A stretch of DNA of 64,000 nt, from NCBI RefSeq assembly GCF_014649335.1, contig NZ_BMSV01000003.1, forward strand, positions 124,001 through 188,000. Reading direction: 5' to 3'. This DNA comes from Streptomyces roseolilacinus. GTDB lineage: Bacteria > Actinomycetota > Actinomycetes > Streptomycetales > Streptomycetaceae. Position 1 is the stretch's first letter. Each line of letters begins with the position of its first letter. Below the pieces are notes generated by a model. That model saw nothing but the letters and a program-made list of their open reading frames with translations. It ran no database searches and was not told the origin of the DNA. This document shows, one piece after another, positions 32,948 through 46,002 of this stretch. The translations under genes were made by a program, and so were the position numbers.

Positions 32948-35014
32948 TCAGTCGCGCCAGGTGTCCGCGAGGGTGACCTTGCCGTCCGCCGGAACGGTGG
33001 CCGTGCGATTGGCGCCGCTCTCCCAGGTGACGTTCCCGGCGGCGTCCTTGCGCACGTACTTGTACGCGAACGTCGTTCCGGCGGGCAGCTCCAGGTCGAG
33101 CTTCCAGACCGGGTAGGCCGCCGGGTCCAGCTTGCGGGCGGCAGCCGGCGACCAGGCGCCGAGGGCGGGCACGTCCCCGACCACGTGGATGTTCTGACCC
33201 GGCACGGTGGTCGCCGTGACCGCGAAGGAGGCGCCGGTCCGCGTCTGCTGGCCCGCGCAGGGGTTGCCCTGGCCGACGACGCCGCCCTTGACCGTCACGT
33301 CCCCCGTGCCGAGGGAGTAGTTCGCGGCGTTGTTGTTGTCCCAGGTGCCGGAACCGTCGTTGAAGGCGGCCTTGAGGCCGGTGGCCGAGCCCAGGGTGAC
33401 GGACTTCCGCACCCAGCCGGTGCAGGCGGCCTCCATCGCGACGCCGGGAGCCGTGGTCCACGCGCCGCCGGTCGGGGCGTAGTGGAGGCGGTACGCGGAC
33501 CAGTTCTTCTCGGTGCTGTAGTAGACGGTGGCCACGTTGTCCGAGGGCCTGTCCCCGTCGACCGCCCCGACGTGCAATGCGATCGCGTCGTTGCCCCCGA
33601 CCGTGGCGGTGAACCTGCCGTCGGAGCCCACGGTGTACGTGGGGCCTGTGCAGCCGCCGCCCGGGACCGGGTCGCCGTGCTGGACGTCGCAGTACGTGCC
33701 GGCCGGAAGGGACGTCTGGAAGGTCCGGGTGATCGCGCCGCCCTCGCGGTTGACGACGGCGAACGCCTTGTCGCCGCGGCCGAAGGCGATGGCGTTGTTG
33801 CCGTTGTCCCACCAGCCGGTGATGCCGGTGCCCTCGGCGGCGTTGCGGAACGCGACCATGTTGGCGATCTGCCGCCAGGCGTGCTGGCAGGACCAGCCGT
33901 TGCTGTAGCAGGCCCTGACGTCGTGGCCGTTGGGAGCGCCGTCGTCGCGGCCGGCGAACTCGTACCCCGAGTGCACCGACGGCGTTCCGTACGGGTGGGC
34001 GAGCATGAAGACGTGGGCCAGGGTGTACGCGGCGCCGTCGCGGTAGTTCAGGCCGTTGCCGTTGCGCTCGGTGTCATGGTTGGTGACCATGCTGCCGCTC
34101 TGACCGGACGGCATGTATCCCCAGGCCTCGCCGAAGTTCTTGAGGTAGGAGAGCTTCTCGTTGGTGAAGATCCGCTTGAGGTCGCTGGTGTAGCGGAACT
34201 CCTGGACGTCACCGTTGCCGAGGTACTCCGTCGGTGAGACGGCCTCACCGGTGCCGAAGATCGCCTCCTGGATCCAGTAGGCGTCGGGATCGGTCAGCCG
34301 CGCACGGATGGCGGCGAGGTCGCGCGCGGGGACGTGCTTGACGGCGTCCACGCGGAAGCCGTCGACGCCGAGCGCCGTGAGGTCGTTCAGGTATCCGGCG
34401 ATCCTGCCGCGGACGTACTCGCTGCCGGTGTCGAGGTCGGAGAGCGAGGGCTGTCCCGGGTCGCCGAGCTCGCACTCCTGGATGTTGTACCGGTCGGAGT
34501 AGTTGGTGCCGATCGGGCGGCGGCAGTCGTGGAAGTCGGCGTCGGAGTAGACACCGGGATAGTTGTACTTGCTGTACTGCGTGCCGGCGGTACCCGTGCC
34601 CGCCCCGGAGGTCATGTGGTTCAGGACGGTGTCGGCGATGACCTTGACTCCCGCGCCGTGGCAGGTGTCGACCATGTTCTTGAAGGCCGCGCGGTCCCCG
34701 AGCGGCCCCTGGATCTTGTAACTGACCGGCTGGTAGGCGGTCCACCAGGCGCTGCCCTGGATGCGTTCCTGCGGCGGCGACACCTGGACGAAGCCGTAGC
34801 CCTTGGGTCCGAGGGTCCGGGTGCACTCCCGGGCGATCGAGTCGAAGTTCCACTCGAACAGGACGGCGGTGACCTTCTTGGGCCCGTTGGCACTGGGCGC
34901 GGCAGCCGCGGGCTGGGCGGATAAGGCGAGCGTGGGCGCCAGTCCGAGCGTCAGGACGGCGCAGGCGAGTGCTGCGGTGGTCCGTCCGGACGCGGCTCTG
35001 CGAGCGAATTTCAT
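32948..35014 (-). CDS. amy: Secreted GH13 alpha-amylase with starch-binding domains (CBM25/26-like + CBM20)
   Basis: 688 residues from ATG 35014, with GAGGAG upstream. Signal peptide to about residue 40 (AQPAAAAPS). The GH13 barrel spans about 45-400 with nucleophile D223 (GFRVDAVKH), acid/base E250 (YWIQEAIFG) and D314 (TNHDTERNG). The beta domain runs to about 485. Residues 494-575 ([20 protein letters not shown]) look like a CBM25/26 module, and 592-688 is a CBM20 ([40 protein letters not shown]). It degrades starch outside the cell. Promoter and CTTGC repeats lie at 35126-35170. Confidence 0.93.
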   Translation of the reverse strand: MKFARRAASGRTTAALACAVLTLGLAPTLALSAQPAAAAPSANGPKKVTAVLFEWNFDSIARECTRTLGPKGYGFVQVSPPQERIQGSAWWTAYQPVSYKIQGPLGDRAAFKNMVDTCHGAGVKVIADTVLNHMTSGAGTGTAGTQYSKYNYPGVYSDADFHDCRRPIGTNYSDRYNIQECELGDPGQPSLSDLDTGSEYVRGRIAGYLNDLTALGVDGFRVDAVKHVPARDLAAIRARLTDPDAYWIQEAIFGTGEAVSPTEYLGNGDVQEFRYTSDLKRIFTNEKLSYLKNFGEAWGYMPSGQSGSMVTNHDTERNGNGLNYRDGAAYTLAHVFMLAHPYGTPSVHSGYEFAGRDDGAPNGHDVRACYSNGWSCQHAWRQIANMVAFRNAAEGTGITGWWDNGNNAIAFGRGDKAFAVVNREGGAITRTFQTSLPAGTYCDVQHGDPVPGGGCTGPTYTVGSDGRFTATVGGNDAIALHVGAVDGDRPSDNVATVYYSTEKNWSAYRLHYAPTGGAWTTAPGVAMEAACTGWVRKSVTLGSATGLKAAFNDGSGTWDNNNAANYSLGTGDVTVKGGVVGQGNPCAGQQTRTGASFAVTATTVPGQNIHVVGDVPALGAWSPAAARKLDPAAYPVWKLDLELPAGTTFAYKYVRKDAAGNVTWESGANRTATVPADGKVTLADTWRD

Positions 35015-35125
35015 GGGGGGAGAACTCCTCGTGCGGATACGGGTGCGGGTGCGGGTGCGCCGAAGCGGCGAGCCGGTACAAGACCCGCTCGCACCACGGC
35101 ACTTGAAAGATGTTGCTGTAATTTG

Positions 35126-35170
35126 CTGCAAGCATCGAGCAAGCTAGGGGTGAACTCATTGAGGCGTCAA
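35126..35170 (-). promoter_or_regulatory. Amylase promoter with MalR-type CTTGC direct repeats
   Basis: In gene direction TTGACG (35170-35165), 18 bases, -10 TAGCTT (35146-35141), overlapped by CTTGC (35143-35139) and CTTGCAG (35132-35126) in direct repeat with six bases between. This is the classical Streptomyces amylase layout, where a MalR-like repressor blocks initiation without maltodextrin. Confidence 0.65.
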
Positions 35171-35501
35171 GGGTTTTGACAACCGTCCCGGCCTCTCGCC
35201 GGCCACGGACCGGACGCCCCCGTCGGCCGGGCCCCGAGACACGCCGGGCGCCGGGCACGGTGGGTGGGGTGAGTGCCGGAGCCGGTGTTCCGTGACGGAA
35301 CTGACCGTCGATTTCAGGCCATGGGGCCGGGCCCACGGTTCCGCCCCGGCGGGACAGGGCCGGCGCCCGGTGCGGCACCGGGAGATCGGCCGGCCACCGT
35401 CCACATCGCCGCCACCGGCGTGTGCTCCACCTGCTCCGCGGCACGGCCCCCAGGGGGCACCGCCTCTTCGGAGCCCTGATGCCTTCGAAGAGGGCCGATT
35501 G

Positions 35502-35631
35502 CTCTGTCCTGACGGCCAAGAGGGTCGAGTCGGAACCGTGGTGGTCGACCTGGGAGGCAGGCCGATCGAGAGGCTCGATGACCTCTGGGGCGCCGTGGCT
35601 GAACCCCGCGGACCGCCGGAGTGGTTCGTGG
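35502..35631 (+). pseudogene. Barstar-like fragment
   Basis: One frame reads GTVVVDLGGRPIERLDDLWG then AVAEPRGPPEWFVALSAG, which resembles the first strand, first helix and the GLPxWFGxNLDA segment of barstar-family ribonuclease inhibitors. The NLDAxWD block that should follow is absent and no start is evident. The remainder of 35171-35880 shows no gene. Confidence 0.45.
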
Positions 35632-35888
35632 CTCTGTCCGCGGGAACGGGCAGCGGATGTGCACCGGTTCGGGAGGCGGCCGCCACCCGAGAGAAAATCG
35701 AAATGTTCACGGGTTTCGACAGCAGTACCGGCACGGAGAGGTTGCTGCCGGGTGCGATGGCCGGCACGGTACTGCGGACTCACCGCCTGTCCGGCGTGTC
35801 TGGCGTCACCGCGGACGGACGTACGCGCCCTCGACCGTCCGGACAAACGGATGGTCGGGGGCGAGCGTGACCCGGCAGGATGCTCCGC

Positions 35889-36449
35889 ATGACCTTGCCC
35901 ACCCCCGAGCTGCACACCGCCCGCCTGCGACTGCGGCCGTTCACCGACGCCGACGCGGCGTCGCTGTACGCGCTGCACAGCAGCGCCCACGTGATGCGTT
36001 ACTGGGACTCCCCGCCGTGGACCGAACCGGCCCGCGCCCAGCGCTTCATCGCGACCTGCCGGACGATCGAGGAGGAAGGCACGGGAGCGCGGGTGGCCGT
36101 CGACCGCGTCTCCGACGGCGCGTTCATCGGCTGGTGCGGCCTGACCAGATGGAACCCGGACTTCCGCAGCGCGTCCCTGGGTTACGTCTTCGACGCCGCC
36201 GCGTGGGGCTACGGTTACGCCACGGAGACCGCGCACGCCGTCCTGCGGTGGGCGTTCGACACCCTGGACCTGAACCGCGTCCAGGCCGAGACCGACACAC
36301 GCAACGTGGCGTCCGCCCGGGTCTTGGAGAAGCTCGGCTTCGTCCGCGAAGGCACCCTCCGCGAGGACTGTGTCGTCAACGGCGACGTCTCCGACTCCTG
36401 GGTCTTCGGCCTCCTCCGCCGCGAGTGGCACCCGACGGCCGGCCGTTAG
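35889..36449 (+). CDS. GNAT acetyltransferase, RimJ/RimL type
   Basis: 186 residues from ATG 35889 (AGGA eight bases upstream; ATG 35880 is less well placed). LHTARLRLRPFTDADAASLY is the typical N-terminus, ASLGYVFDAAAWGYGYATET carries the acetyl-CoA binding turn, and ASARVLEKLGFVREGTLRED is the conserved C-terminal block of ribosomal-protein-Ser/Ala acetyltransferase relatives. Substrate is unknown; such genes often modify small molecules. It stands alone. Confidence 0.88.
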   Translation: MTLPTPELHTARLRLRPFTDADAASLYALHSSAHVMRYWDSPPWTEPARAQRFIATCRTIEEEGTGARVAVDRVSDGAFIGWCGLTRWNPDFRSASLGYVFDAAAWGYGYATETAHAVLRWAFDTLDLNRVQAETDTRNVASARVLEKLGFVREGTLREDCVVNGDVSDSWVFGLLRREWHPTAGR

Positions 36450-36576
36450 GACCGGGACCTGCCCGCCTTCCCGTCCGCGAGATGCTCTGATCCTTGCGCC
36501 GAGCGGCACCAGACCACTGCTTGTACGCCTCCGCTTCGAACCCCGGCGGCGCGCCTCCGCAGGCGGTGTCCGACCC

Positions 36577-36718
36577 GGCGACACGTGCGGTACGTGCACG
36601 CAACAGCCTCAACCGTGCGGCGGTGGTCGGCCCATCGCCGACCGCGGCCTGCGCCGGCCCGCATCCATGGCTTGATCCAGGCCCACGTCACGCCGGCGGT
36701 CACTGATCGGATGAACAC
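36577..36718 (-). pseudogene. IS5-family transposase N-terminal fragment
   Basis: The minus strand reads VTWAWIKPWMRAGAGRGRRW then ADHRRTVEAVACTYRTCRR, matching the IS5-group N-terminus of the form W-x-x-I-x-P-L...GRRWxDHRRxxEGIxWxYRTG. The following PWRDLP block is lost by frameshift and nothing of the DDE domain remains. It marks a decayed insertion sequence; no terminal repeats were identified. Confidence 0.6.
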
Positions 36719-36754
36719 GTCCGATCAACGACGAGCCCACCGAAGAGACGTGCT

Positions 36755-37165
36755 CTAACCGCGCTCGGGCCAGACGGGGCCCTGATCGGTCCAGGTGACA
36801 CCTTTGTTGCGGCAGAGGCAGAAGGGGTGACCGATGGGGTCGGTGTAGACGCGGAAGCCGTAGCCGTCGGGACCGACGCAATCCCGCTGCAGGGTCGCGC
36901 CGAGGGCCAGGACGCGGCGCTGTTCGGCCTCGATGTCGTCGACTTCGAAGTCGAGGTGGAACTGCTTGGGATGCTCGCTGTCGGGCCACCGGGGGGCGCG
37001 ATAGTCCTCCACCCGGATGAAGGCCAGCTCGATCTCGCCGAACCGGATACCGGCCCAGTCCTCGTTGCTGCCCTCCTTGACCGGGAGCCCCGTCACCTCG
37101 GAGTAGAAGGCTGCCAGCTTCATCGTGTCCGGGCAGTCGATGATGAAGTCGGTGAGTCGTAGCAT
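36755..37165 (-). CDS. VOC-superfamily (glyoxalase-like) protein
   Basis: 136 residues from ATG 37165, AGGA upstream. LTDFIIDCPDTMKLAAFYSE and VTGLPVKE form the first beta-alpha-beta module; KQFHLDFEVDDIEAEQRRVL and DPIGHPFCLCR the second, with His and Glu-type metal positions partly kept (H in QFHLDF). Possible roles are dioxygenase-like, isomerase or antibiotic-binding; none can be chosen. It stands between an IS remnant and a DinB-like gene on the same strand. Confidence 0.85.
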   Translation of the reverse strand: MLRLTDFIIDCPDTMKLAAFYSEVTGLPVKEGSNEDWAGIRFGEIELAFIRVEDYRAPRWPDSEHPKQFHLDFEVDDIEAEQRRVLALGATLQRDCVGPDGYGFRVYTDPIGHPFCLCRNKGVTWTDQGPVWPERG

Positions 37166-37266
37166 CCCGCGATCCTGCCACACGATCCCGTGAGCCGGAC
37201 TACGGGCAGGTCCGGTTCTCGACGCGCCGCAGTTCTCCGAAGTCGCCCTCCAGTCAGGGGGTTTGC

Positions 37267-37878
37267 CTACGAGGCCGGAGGTTGCTGCCGGCCGGTGTTC
37301 GGGGCTGCGGGTTCCCACGGCCGGAACCACGGGGTCGGCCAGGCCTCGGCTGCGGCGAGCAGCGGGTAGAGGGTGGCGCCGTCGATGCTCTCGCGGATGA
37401 TGTCGGCGTGACCCCCGTGCCGTGCCGTCTCTTCGATCAGGTGGAGCAGGACCCAGCGGACCGACCAGTTCCCGACCTCTTCAGGGAACCACGGAAGGCC
37501 GCGCGGTACGGGGACGGCCTGCCCGAGGTCCGGTATGCCGGCGATCACCGCGTCGGTCCGCTCGGCTGCCTCGGCGTACGCGGCCAGGACCCCGGTCAGG
37601 CTTTCGTCAGGGGCGAGCCGGAACTCGTCGGCGTCCGACTCGTCCGCCTTCCGCTGCGGCCCGCCTCGTTGCTGAAGGATGAGGTCGGTCCAGAAGAGCT
37701 CGCACCGCCCGGCGTGCTTGATCAGCCCACCGATGCTCAGCTCGCCGGCGGTGGCCGCCATCCGGGCCTGCTCGGTGGTCAGGCCGTGCGCGGTGGCGCG
37801 CAGCGCGCGCCGCTGATGGGCGAGATACGCGGTCAACGCCGTGCGTTCATCGGTGACGGGTGGGGCGAATCCCGGCAT
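37267..37878 (-). CDS. DinB/DUF664-like four-helix protein
   Basis: 203 residues from ATG 37878 with GAGAGGG upstream. TALTAYLAHQRRALRATAHG and LTTEQARMAATAGELSIGGL with IKHAGRCELFW match the first half of DUF664/MDMPI-like DinB proteins; VRWVLLHLIEETARHGGHAD contains the His residues of the metal site (HLIEETARHGGH). Relatives are thiol-dependent transferases or isomerases, often using mycothiol. Function here is unknown. Confidence 0.87.
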   Translation of the reverse strand: MPGFAPPVTDERTALTAYLAHQRRALRATAHGLTTEQARMAATAGELSIGGLIKHAGRCELFWTDLILQQRGGPQRKADESDADEFRLAPDESLTGVLAAYAEAAERTDAVIAGIPDLGQAVPVPRGLPWFPEEVGNWSVRWVLLHLIEETARHGGHADIIRESIDGATLYPLLAAAEAWPTPWFRPWEPAAPNTGRQQPPAS

Positions 37879-37895
37879 GGCTGGACCCTCTCGAT

Positions 37896-37907
37896 GCAAG
37901 AGCTTGC
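37896..37907. promoter_or_regulatory. GCAAG-AG-CTTGC element between the DinB-like and CBM20 genes
   Basis: The same palindrome type as at the amylase inhibitor occurs 18 bases upstream of the DinB-like start, followed by a further GCAAG half site (37909-37913). It may control the DinB-like gene or be part of the starch regulon; single half sites also occur at 38045-38050 and 38151-38156 toward the CBM20 gene. Confidence 0.45.
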
Positions 37908-38362
37908 CGCAAGCTTTCAGCGGACTCTATCGCTCGACAGGGGCTGACCACAGGGGTCTTCGGCCGGCGGAACCGCATGCGGCTGGGCGGTGCACGGGTG
38001 GAGTGCGGCCCCGGCGGCGGTCGGCATGAAATTTTTTGCGTCATCTTGCAAAGGGGGCCGATGGCCTCTGCGGGGCCGGGACGTAACCGGAGGATGGCGT
38101 GACGATGTCGGCCCCAGGGCCTTTCGTCTCCTCCGCACCCGGTCACCCACTGCAAGGCGTTCGGTCTTCGACATTCGCCTTGTGTTCATGTCTTGAATGA
38201 ACGGTCACGAGACGACCGGGTCAAGTGGCTGAATTGTGCGACCTTTTGAACGGAAGGGACATCTTCGGGCGCCTGGATTCTTCAAGTTGTGTTGAGATGC
38301 GGGTGGACGGCGGGTGATACCGGCCCTCCGTGACAGCGACCACCCACCACGTAAGGAATGAC

Positions 38363-39070
38363 ATGCTCTTGCTGCGTCATCGGGTTCCGTCCGCCTGGCA
38401 GTCGTTGCTGATGCTCGGCGTCCTCCTCGCCGGCCTGCTCGCCGTCACCGCTCCCCCCGCCCAGGCAGCCACGGCGGAAGACGTCTCCGTGACCTTCCGG
38501 GTGCAGGCCACGACCGAGGGCGAGACCCTCCTGCTCTCCGGCAACGCGCCGCAGCTGGGCTCCTGGGACCCGGCCAAGGCCGTCCCCCTGGGCACCACCG
38601 CAAGCAGTTACCCGCACTGGACGACCAGCGTCCGGCTGCCTGTCGGCCTCACGGTTCAGTACAAGTACCTCAAGCGTTCTCCCACCGGCGTCGTGACCTG
38701 GGAAAGCATTCCCAACCGCACCCTGACCGTGTCCCGGAACGAGCCGGCCAACGACGACCGTTGGAACGTCGCCCCCGTGACGGCCGCCTTCCGCGTCACC
38801 GCCACCACCACGTGGGGCCAGAACCTCTACGTCTCCGGCAACGTCGCCGACCTCGGCGCGTGGGACCCGGCCAAGGCGCTCCCCCTGACGACCGGTTCCG
38901 GCACCTACCCGCTGTGGGACGGCACCCACCAGCTGCCGCCCCACACCACCGTGGAGTACAAGTACCTGAAGAAGAACCCCGACGGCACCATCACCTGGGA
39001 GAACGGTGACAACCGCACCGTGTTCACCACGTCCTCCGGCACTGTGACACTCAACGACGTCTGGCGCTGA
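38363..39070 (+). CDS. Secreted protein made of two CBM20 starch-binding domains
   Basis: 235 residues from ATG 38363 with AAGGA six bases upstream. Signal peptide ends near PPAQAA (residue 37). Residues about 42-135 and 140-235 are two CBM20 modules, each with the G-N-x-x-x-L-G-x-W-D-P-x-K-A block (LSGNAPQLGSWDPAKAVPLG and VSGNVADLGAWDPAKALPLT) and a YKYLK...TWE block carrying the aromatic ligands. No catalytic domain is present. It may tether cells or other enzymes to starch granules. It is monocistronic and ends at a strong hairpin. Confidence 0.88.
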   Translation: MLLLRHRVPSAWQSLLMLGVLLAGLLAVTAPPAQAATAEDVSVTFRVQATTEGETLLLSGNAPQLGSWDPAKAVPLGTTASSYPHWTTSVRLPVGLTVQYKYLKRSPTGVVTWESIPNRTLTVSRNEPANDDRWNVAPVTAAFRVTATTTWGQNLYVSGNVADLGAWDPAKALPLTTGSGTYPLWDGTHQLPPHTTVEYKYLKKNPDGTITWENGDNRTVFTTSSGTVTLNDVWR

Positions 39071-39130
39071 CCCCCGGCACCGCGTCGCCCTTCCGGGCGC
39101 TCACCGAAAGCGACCGCGTGCAGGGCCATG

Positions 39131-39166
39131 GGCCGTGGGCGGGGCCACCCGGCCCCGCCCACGGCC
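39131..39166. terminator. 16-bp bidirectional hairpin after the CBM20 gene
   Basis: Perfect arms 39131-39146 and 39151-39166 with loop ACCC lie between the convergent CBM20 and HxlR genes. Confidence 0.75.
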
Positions 39167-39256
39167 CCGGTGGGTGCCGTACGAGTGGCCGGGGGGATCC
39201 GCCCTGCCGGTGGCCGAGGCGCGGGGCGAAGCGCGGCGGCTTCCCCGCTCCGCGTC

Positions 39257-39628
39257 TCACCTGGAGTCGAAGGTCTCCCGTGCCTTCTCGATCTGGGGCA
39301 TGTACGTCCGTACCCAGTCCAGGAGGACATCGACGGGAGGGCGCATGGTTTTCCCCAGCGGGGCGATCCGGTACTCCACCGCGACAGGCCTGGAGCTCAC
39401 GACCTCACGCTCGATGATGCCGTTGCGCTCCAGTCTGCGCAGGGTGGCGGTCAGCGACTTCTGTGTGACCGAGGGGATCGCACGGCGCAGCTCGTTGAAC
39501 CGGCGCGGCCCCTCGCACAGCTCGCTGAGCACGCTCAAAGACCACTTGTCCAGCACTTGGTCGAGTAGCTCGCGGTGCGGCGCCGGGATGCTCAGTTCGT
39601 CGTCGTGGGGAAGGGCGGTATCGGTCAT
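39257..39628 (-). CDS. HxlR-family winged-helix regulator
   Basis: 123 residues from ATG 39628. KWSLSVLSELCEGPRRFNEL, RRAIPSVTQKSLTATLRRLE and GIIEREVVSSRPVAVEYRIA are the canonical HxlR helices and wing. No Cys-based sensor is evident apart from one Cys in the first helix (SELCEG), which in some HxlR proteins senses electrophiles. It diverges from the RidA gene; AT-rich sequence at 39665-39680 probably holds both promoters and its operator. Confidence 0.88.
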   Translation of the reverse strand: MTDTALPHDDELSIPAPHRELLDQVLDKWSLSVLSELCEGPRRFNELRRAIPSVTQKSLTATLRRLERNGIIEREVVSSRPVAVEYRIAPLGKTMRPPVDVLLDWVRTYMPQIEKARETFDSR

Positions 39629-39707
39629 GAAACCTGGTCTCGTTGAAGTGTCCTGCGTCGCCTGGATATCAAAGTTATCCGAGGTCCGTCGCCGGAAGGA
39701 GACCACC

Positions 39708-40118
39708 ATGCCCGTTCAACGTCTCACCCCCGAGGGCTTGCTGCAGCCCGCGCCTTACCATCACGTCGCCGTCGCCACCGGCAGCAGACACGTCCATGTG
39801 AGTGGGCAGATTTCCAGTCTCGCCGACGGGACACTCGTCGCGCCAGGAGATCTCTCGGGGCAGGTCGGACAGGCGCTGCGGAACACCGCACGCGGTCTCG
39901 CCGGGGCCGGCGCGACGTTCGACGACGTGGTGCGGCTGACCGTCTACGTCACCCAGTGGAAGCCGGAGAAGATGGGCGCCTTCATGGCGGGCGTCGAAAG
40001 CGTCGCGGACGAGATCGGGTTGCCGCAGCCCCTCCCCCCGGCGTCACTCATCGGCGTCGACTGCCTCTTCGACCCCGGTGTCCTCGTCGAGATCGAGGCC
40101 ACCGCCCTCGTCGACTGA
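39708..40118 (+). CDS. RidA-family (YjgF/UK114) enamine/imine deaminase-like protein
   Basis: 136 residues from ATG 39708 with GGAAGGAGA upstream. HHVAVATGSRHVHVSGQISS and the C-terminal PPASLIGVDCLFDPGVLVEI blocks match RidA-like proteins; the Arg that binds carboxylates in true RidA (usually R-x-x-V near residue 105 in PxRxxxxV) is replaced by S-L-I, so canonical 2-aminoacrylate hydrolysis is doubtful. It is probably the regulated target of the divergent HxlR gene. Confidence 0.85.
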   Translation: MPVQRLTPEGLLQPAPYHHVAVATGSRHVHVSGQISSLADGTLVAPGDLSGQVGQALRNTARGLAGAGATFDDVVRLTVYVTQWKPEKMGAFMAGVESVADEIGLPQPLPPASLIGVDCLFDPGVLVEIEATALVD

Positions 40119-40470
40119 CCGACCGCTCGCACGGGCTCGACCTCCCGGAGGGGGTGAGGAGCTCGCGTTTTCCGGGAGCGTGCGGCTGTGGGCGGACCGC
40201 ATGCGTCCGGCCGGGCGGGGAGGCCCGGCCCGTTCTCCCCGGTTCGCCACCTGGGGCCCCGCCCGCCCGGCGGTTCCGCTGCCGGTGTGGCCTGCGCGGA
40301 TCGGTGCGAAGCCCGTGGCGGAGTCGAAGAGCGCGGCCCCCGGCGGCCCGCCGAGCGTCTCCTGGGGGAGACCGCCGAGATCGCCGTCGCCCTCACCGTG
40401 GCCGTGACCGGTCCGAAGGCGTGGGAGTTCTCCGGAGGGCCTCTCCGTCCCTCGGTCCGGGGTGGACGCC
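40119..40470. other. Intergenic region, no gene seen
   Basis: Between the RidA stop and the esterase terminator there is no ORF with plausible start or motif. Confidence 0.45.
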
Positions 40471-40503
40471 GGCGGGGGGCCAGGATCGTCCTGGCCCCCC
40501 GCC
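40471..40503 (-). terminator. 15-bp perfect hairpin ending the GH10-esterase operon
   Basis: Arms 40471-40485 and 40489-40503 with loop TCG lie 15 bases beyond the esterase stop in gene direction. Confidence 0.8.
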
Positions 40504-40517
40504 GTGGTGCGGGGGTG

Positions 40518-41888
40518 TCACTGGAACTGGGCGAAGAACCTCCAGATCTCTGCTTTGGTCCAGGTGGCGACGCCGCTTTCGGCGGGGGAGCCGTCGACCG
40601 GACCGGGGATGTGGCCTCCGTCGAACGCGGCCCACTGGACCGGGTATCCGGCACGGCAGCCCGAGTAGACGGTGGTGACGTGCGTTCGGCTGCCCGGCGC
40701 CGGCTCGCGCGGGTTCTGGGCGGTGCAGCCGTTGTTGCCGACGAACCTGTCGCGCAGGGACCGTCCTTGCGCGATGGTGAGGACGGAGTCGCTGATGCCG
40801 TGGATCCCGAAGTAGGCGATGGGCTGGGTGCCGCCGCTGCATCCGCTGATCTGGGCGCCGGAGATGACCGCGACGGCCCTGAAGACGCCGGCCCGGCTGC
40901 ACGCGAGCGCGTAGCTCATGCCGCCGCCCCAGCTGAATCCGGTGGCGAAACGCTGTGCGGGGTTGACGCAGAGCCCGCCCTCGATGCGCCGGATCATGTC
41001 GTCGACGAAGGTGACGTCCTCACCGCCGGAATTGGCCCAGCCGTTGCCGAGGCCCTGGGGGGCGACGAGGATGGCGCTGTTGTTCGACTGCTCCTGTTGG
41101 CCGTAGTAGGCCCAGGCGTTCCCGCTGGTGCCGCCCGAGGCGACGTCGCCGGCGGTTCCGCCCCGCCAGTGGAACGCGAAGATCAGCCGGTAGCGGTGGT
41201 TGCTGTCGTAGTCGGCGGGAACCCTGAGGATGAAGCTGCGGCTCTTGCCTCCGCTCTGGATCGTGTGCGTACCGCTCGTCAGGGTCGGGGCGGTGCCGCA
41301 CCCGCCGCCGCCTCCGGACGACAGCTTGACCAGCTGCCACTGCTGGTTGGCGCCGCCCCAGTCGGTGTACTGGACGACGTTGCCGCCGTCGGTGGTGGAG
41401 GCGCCCTGCACCTCCACCGCCTTGCCGCTGGCGCGGTTGATCAGCCGGACGTGGCCCGCGTCGGAGTCGGCCAGGCGGAACTGCTGGTTGGCCCCGTTGT
41501 GGTCGGCCCACTGCTGGATCGCGGCGCCGTCCGCGGTCGAGGCGCCGGCCACGTCGAGGACCTTGCCCGAATGCCGGGCCTTGAGGCGGTGGAAGCCGCC
41601 GCCGGAGTCCACGAACTGCCACTGCTGGTGCGCTCCGTCGTTGCGCGTCCACTGACCGACCCGCGCGCCGTCGGCGGTGGACGCGCCGGAGACGTCCAGC
41701 GCCTTGCCGCTGTTGCGGTTGACCAGGACGTACCAGGCACTGGTGTCCACCGTCGCCGCCTCGGCGGGCGCCGGATCCACCGCGGTGAGCATGCCGATCG
41801 CGAGGGTCGCCGCCACCACGGCGGCGATCCGGGACCACCAGCGTTGTCTTCCGGGCGGGGCGGGAGAAGCCGCACCGTAGGCCGTCAT
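40518..41888 (-). CDS. Secreted CBM13 (ricin-type) + LpqC/PHB-depolymerase-like esterase
   Basis: 456 residues from ATG 41888 with AAAGGGTG upstream. Signal peptide ends near APAEAA (residue 44). Residues 48-190 are one CBM13 trefoil with three QxW-type repeats (HQQWQF, NQQFRL, NQQWQL). A Gly/Ser linker leads to an alpha/beta hydrolase whose nucleophile lies in ATGFSWGGGMSYALAC (G-x-S-x-G); the acid is in HGISDSV and the His in FDGGHIPGP. Relatives include feruloyl and acetyl-xylan esterases. It lies 32 bases after the GH10 gene in the same operon, so removal of xylan side esters is likely. Confidence 0.88.
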   Translation of the reverse strand: MTAYGAASPAPPGRQRWWSRIAAVVAATLAIGMLTAVDPAPAEAATVDTSAWYVLVNRNSGKALDVSGASTADGARVGQWTRNDGAHQQWQFVDSGGGFHRLKARHSGKVLDVAGASTADGAAIQQWADHNGANQQFRLADSDAGHVRLINRASGKAVEVQGASTTDGGNVVQYTDWGGANQQWQLVKLSSGGGGGCGTAPTLTSGTHTIQSGGKSRSFILRVPADYDSNHRYRLIFAFHWRGGTAGDVASGGTSGNAWAYYGQQEQSNNSAILVAPQGLGNGWANSGGEDVTFVDDMIRRIEGGLCVNPAQRFATGFSWGGGMSYALACSRAGVFRAVAVISGAQISGCSGGTQPIAYFGIHGISDSVLTIAQGRSLRDRFVGNNGCTAQNPREPAPGSRTHVTTVYSGCRAGYPVQWAAFDGGHIPGPVDGSPAESGVATWTKAEIWRFFAQFQ

Positions 41889-41920
41889 CGATTCACCCTT
41901 TCGTCTGTGGCGGGGTCCCC

Positions 41921-45905
<3,985 letters not shown>

Positions 45906-46002
45906 CCCTCCCGGCCCGCAGCGGCCGTGGGGTGGCGCGGTCCGCGGGCGAGCGGTTCCCGATGCGGGCCGTTCCCCTGCCGGCCGGCACCCACCGGATC
46001 GA

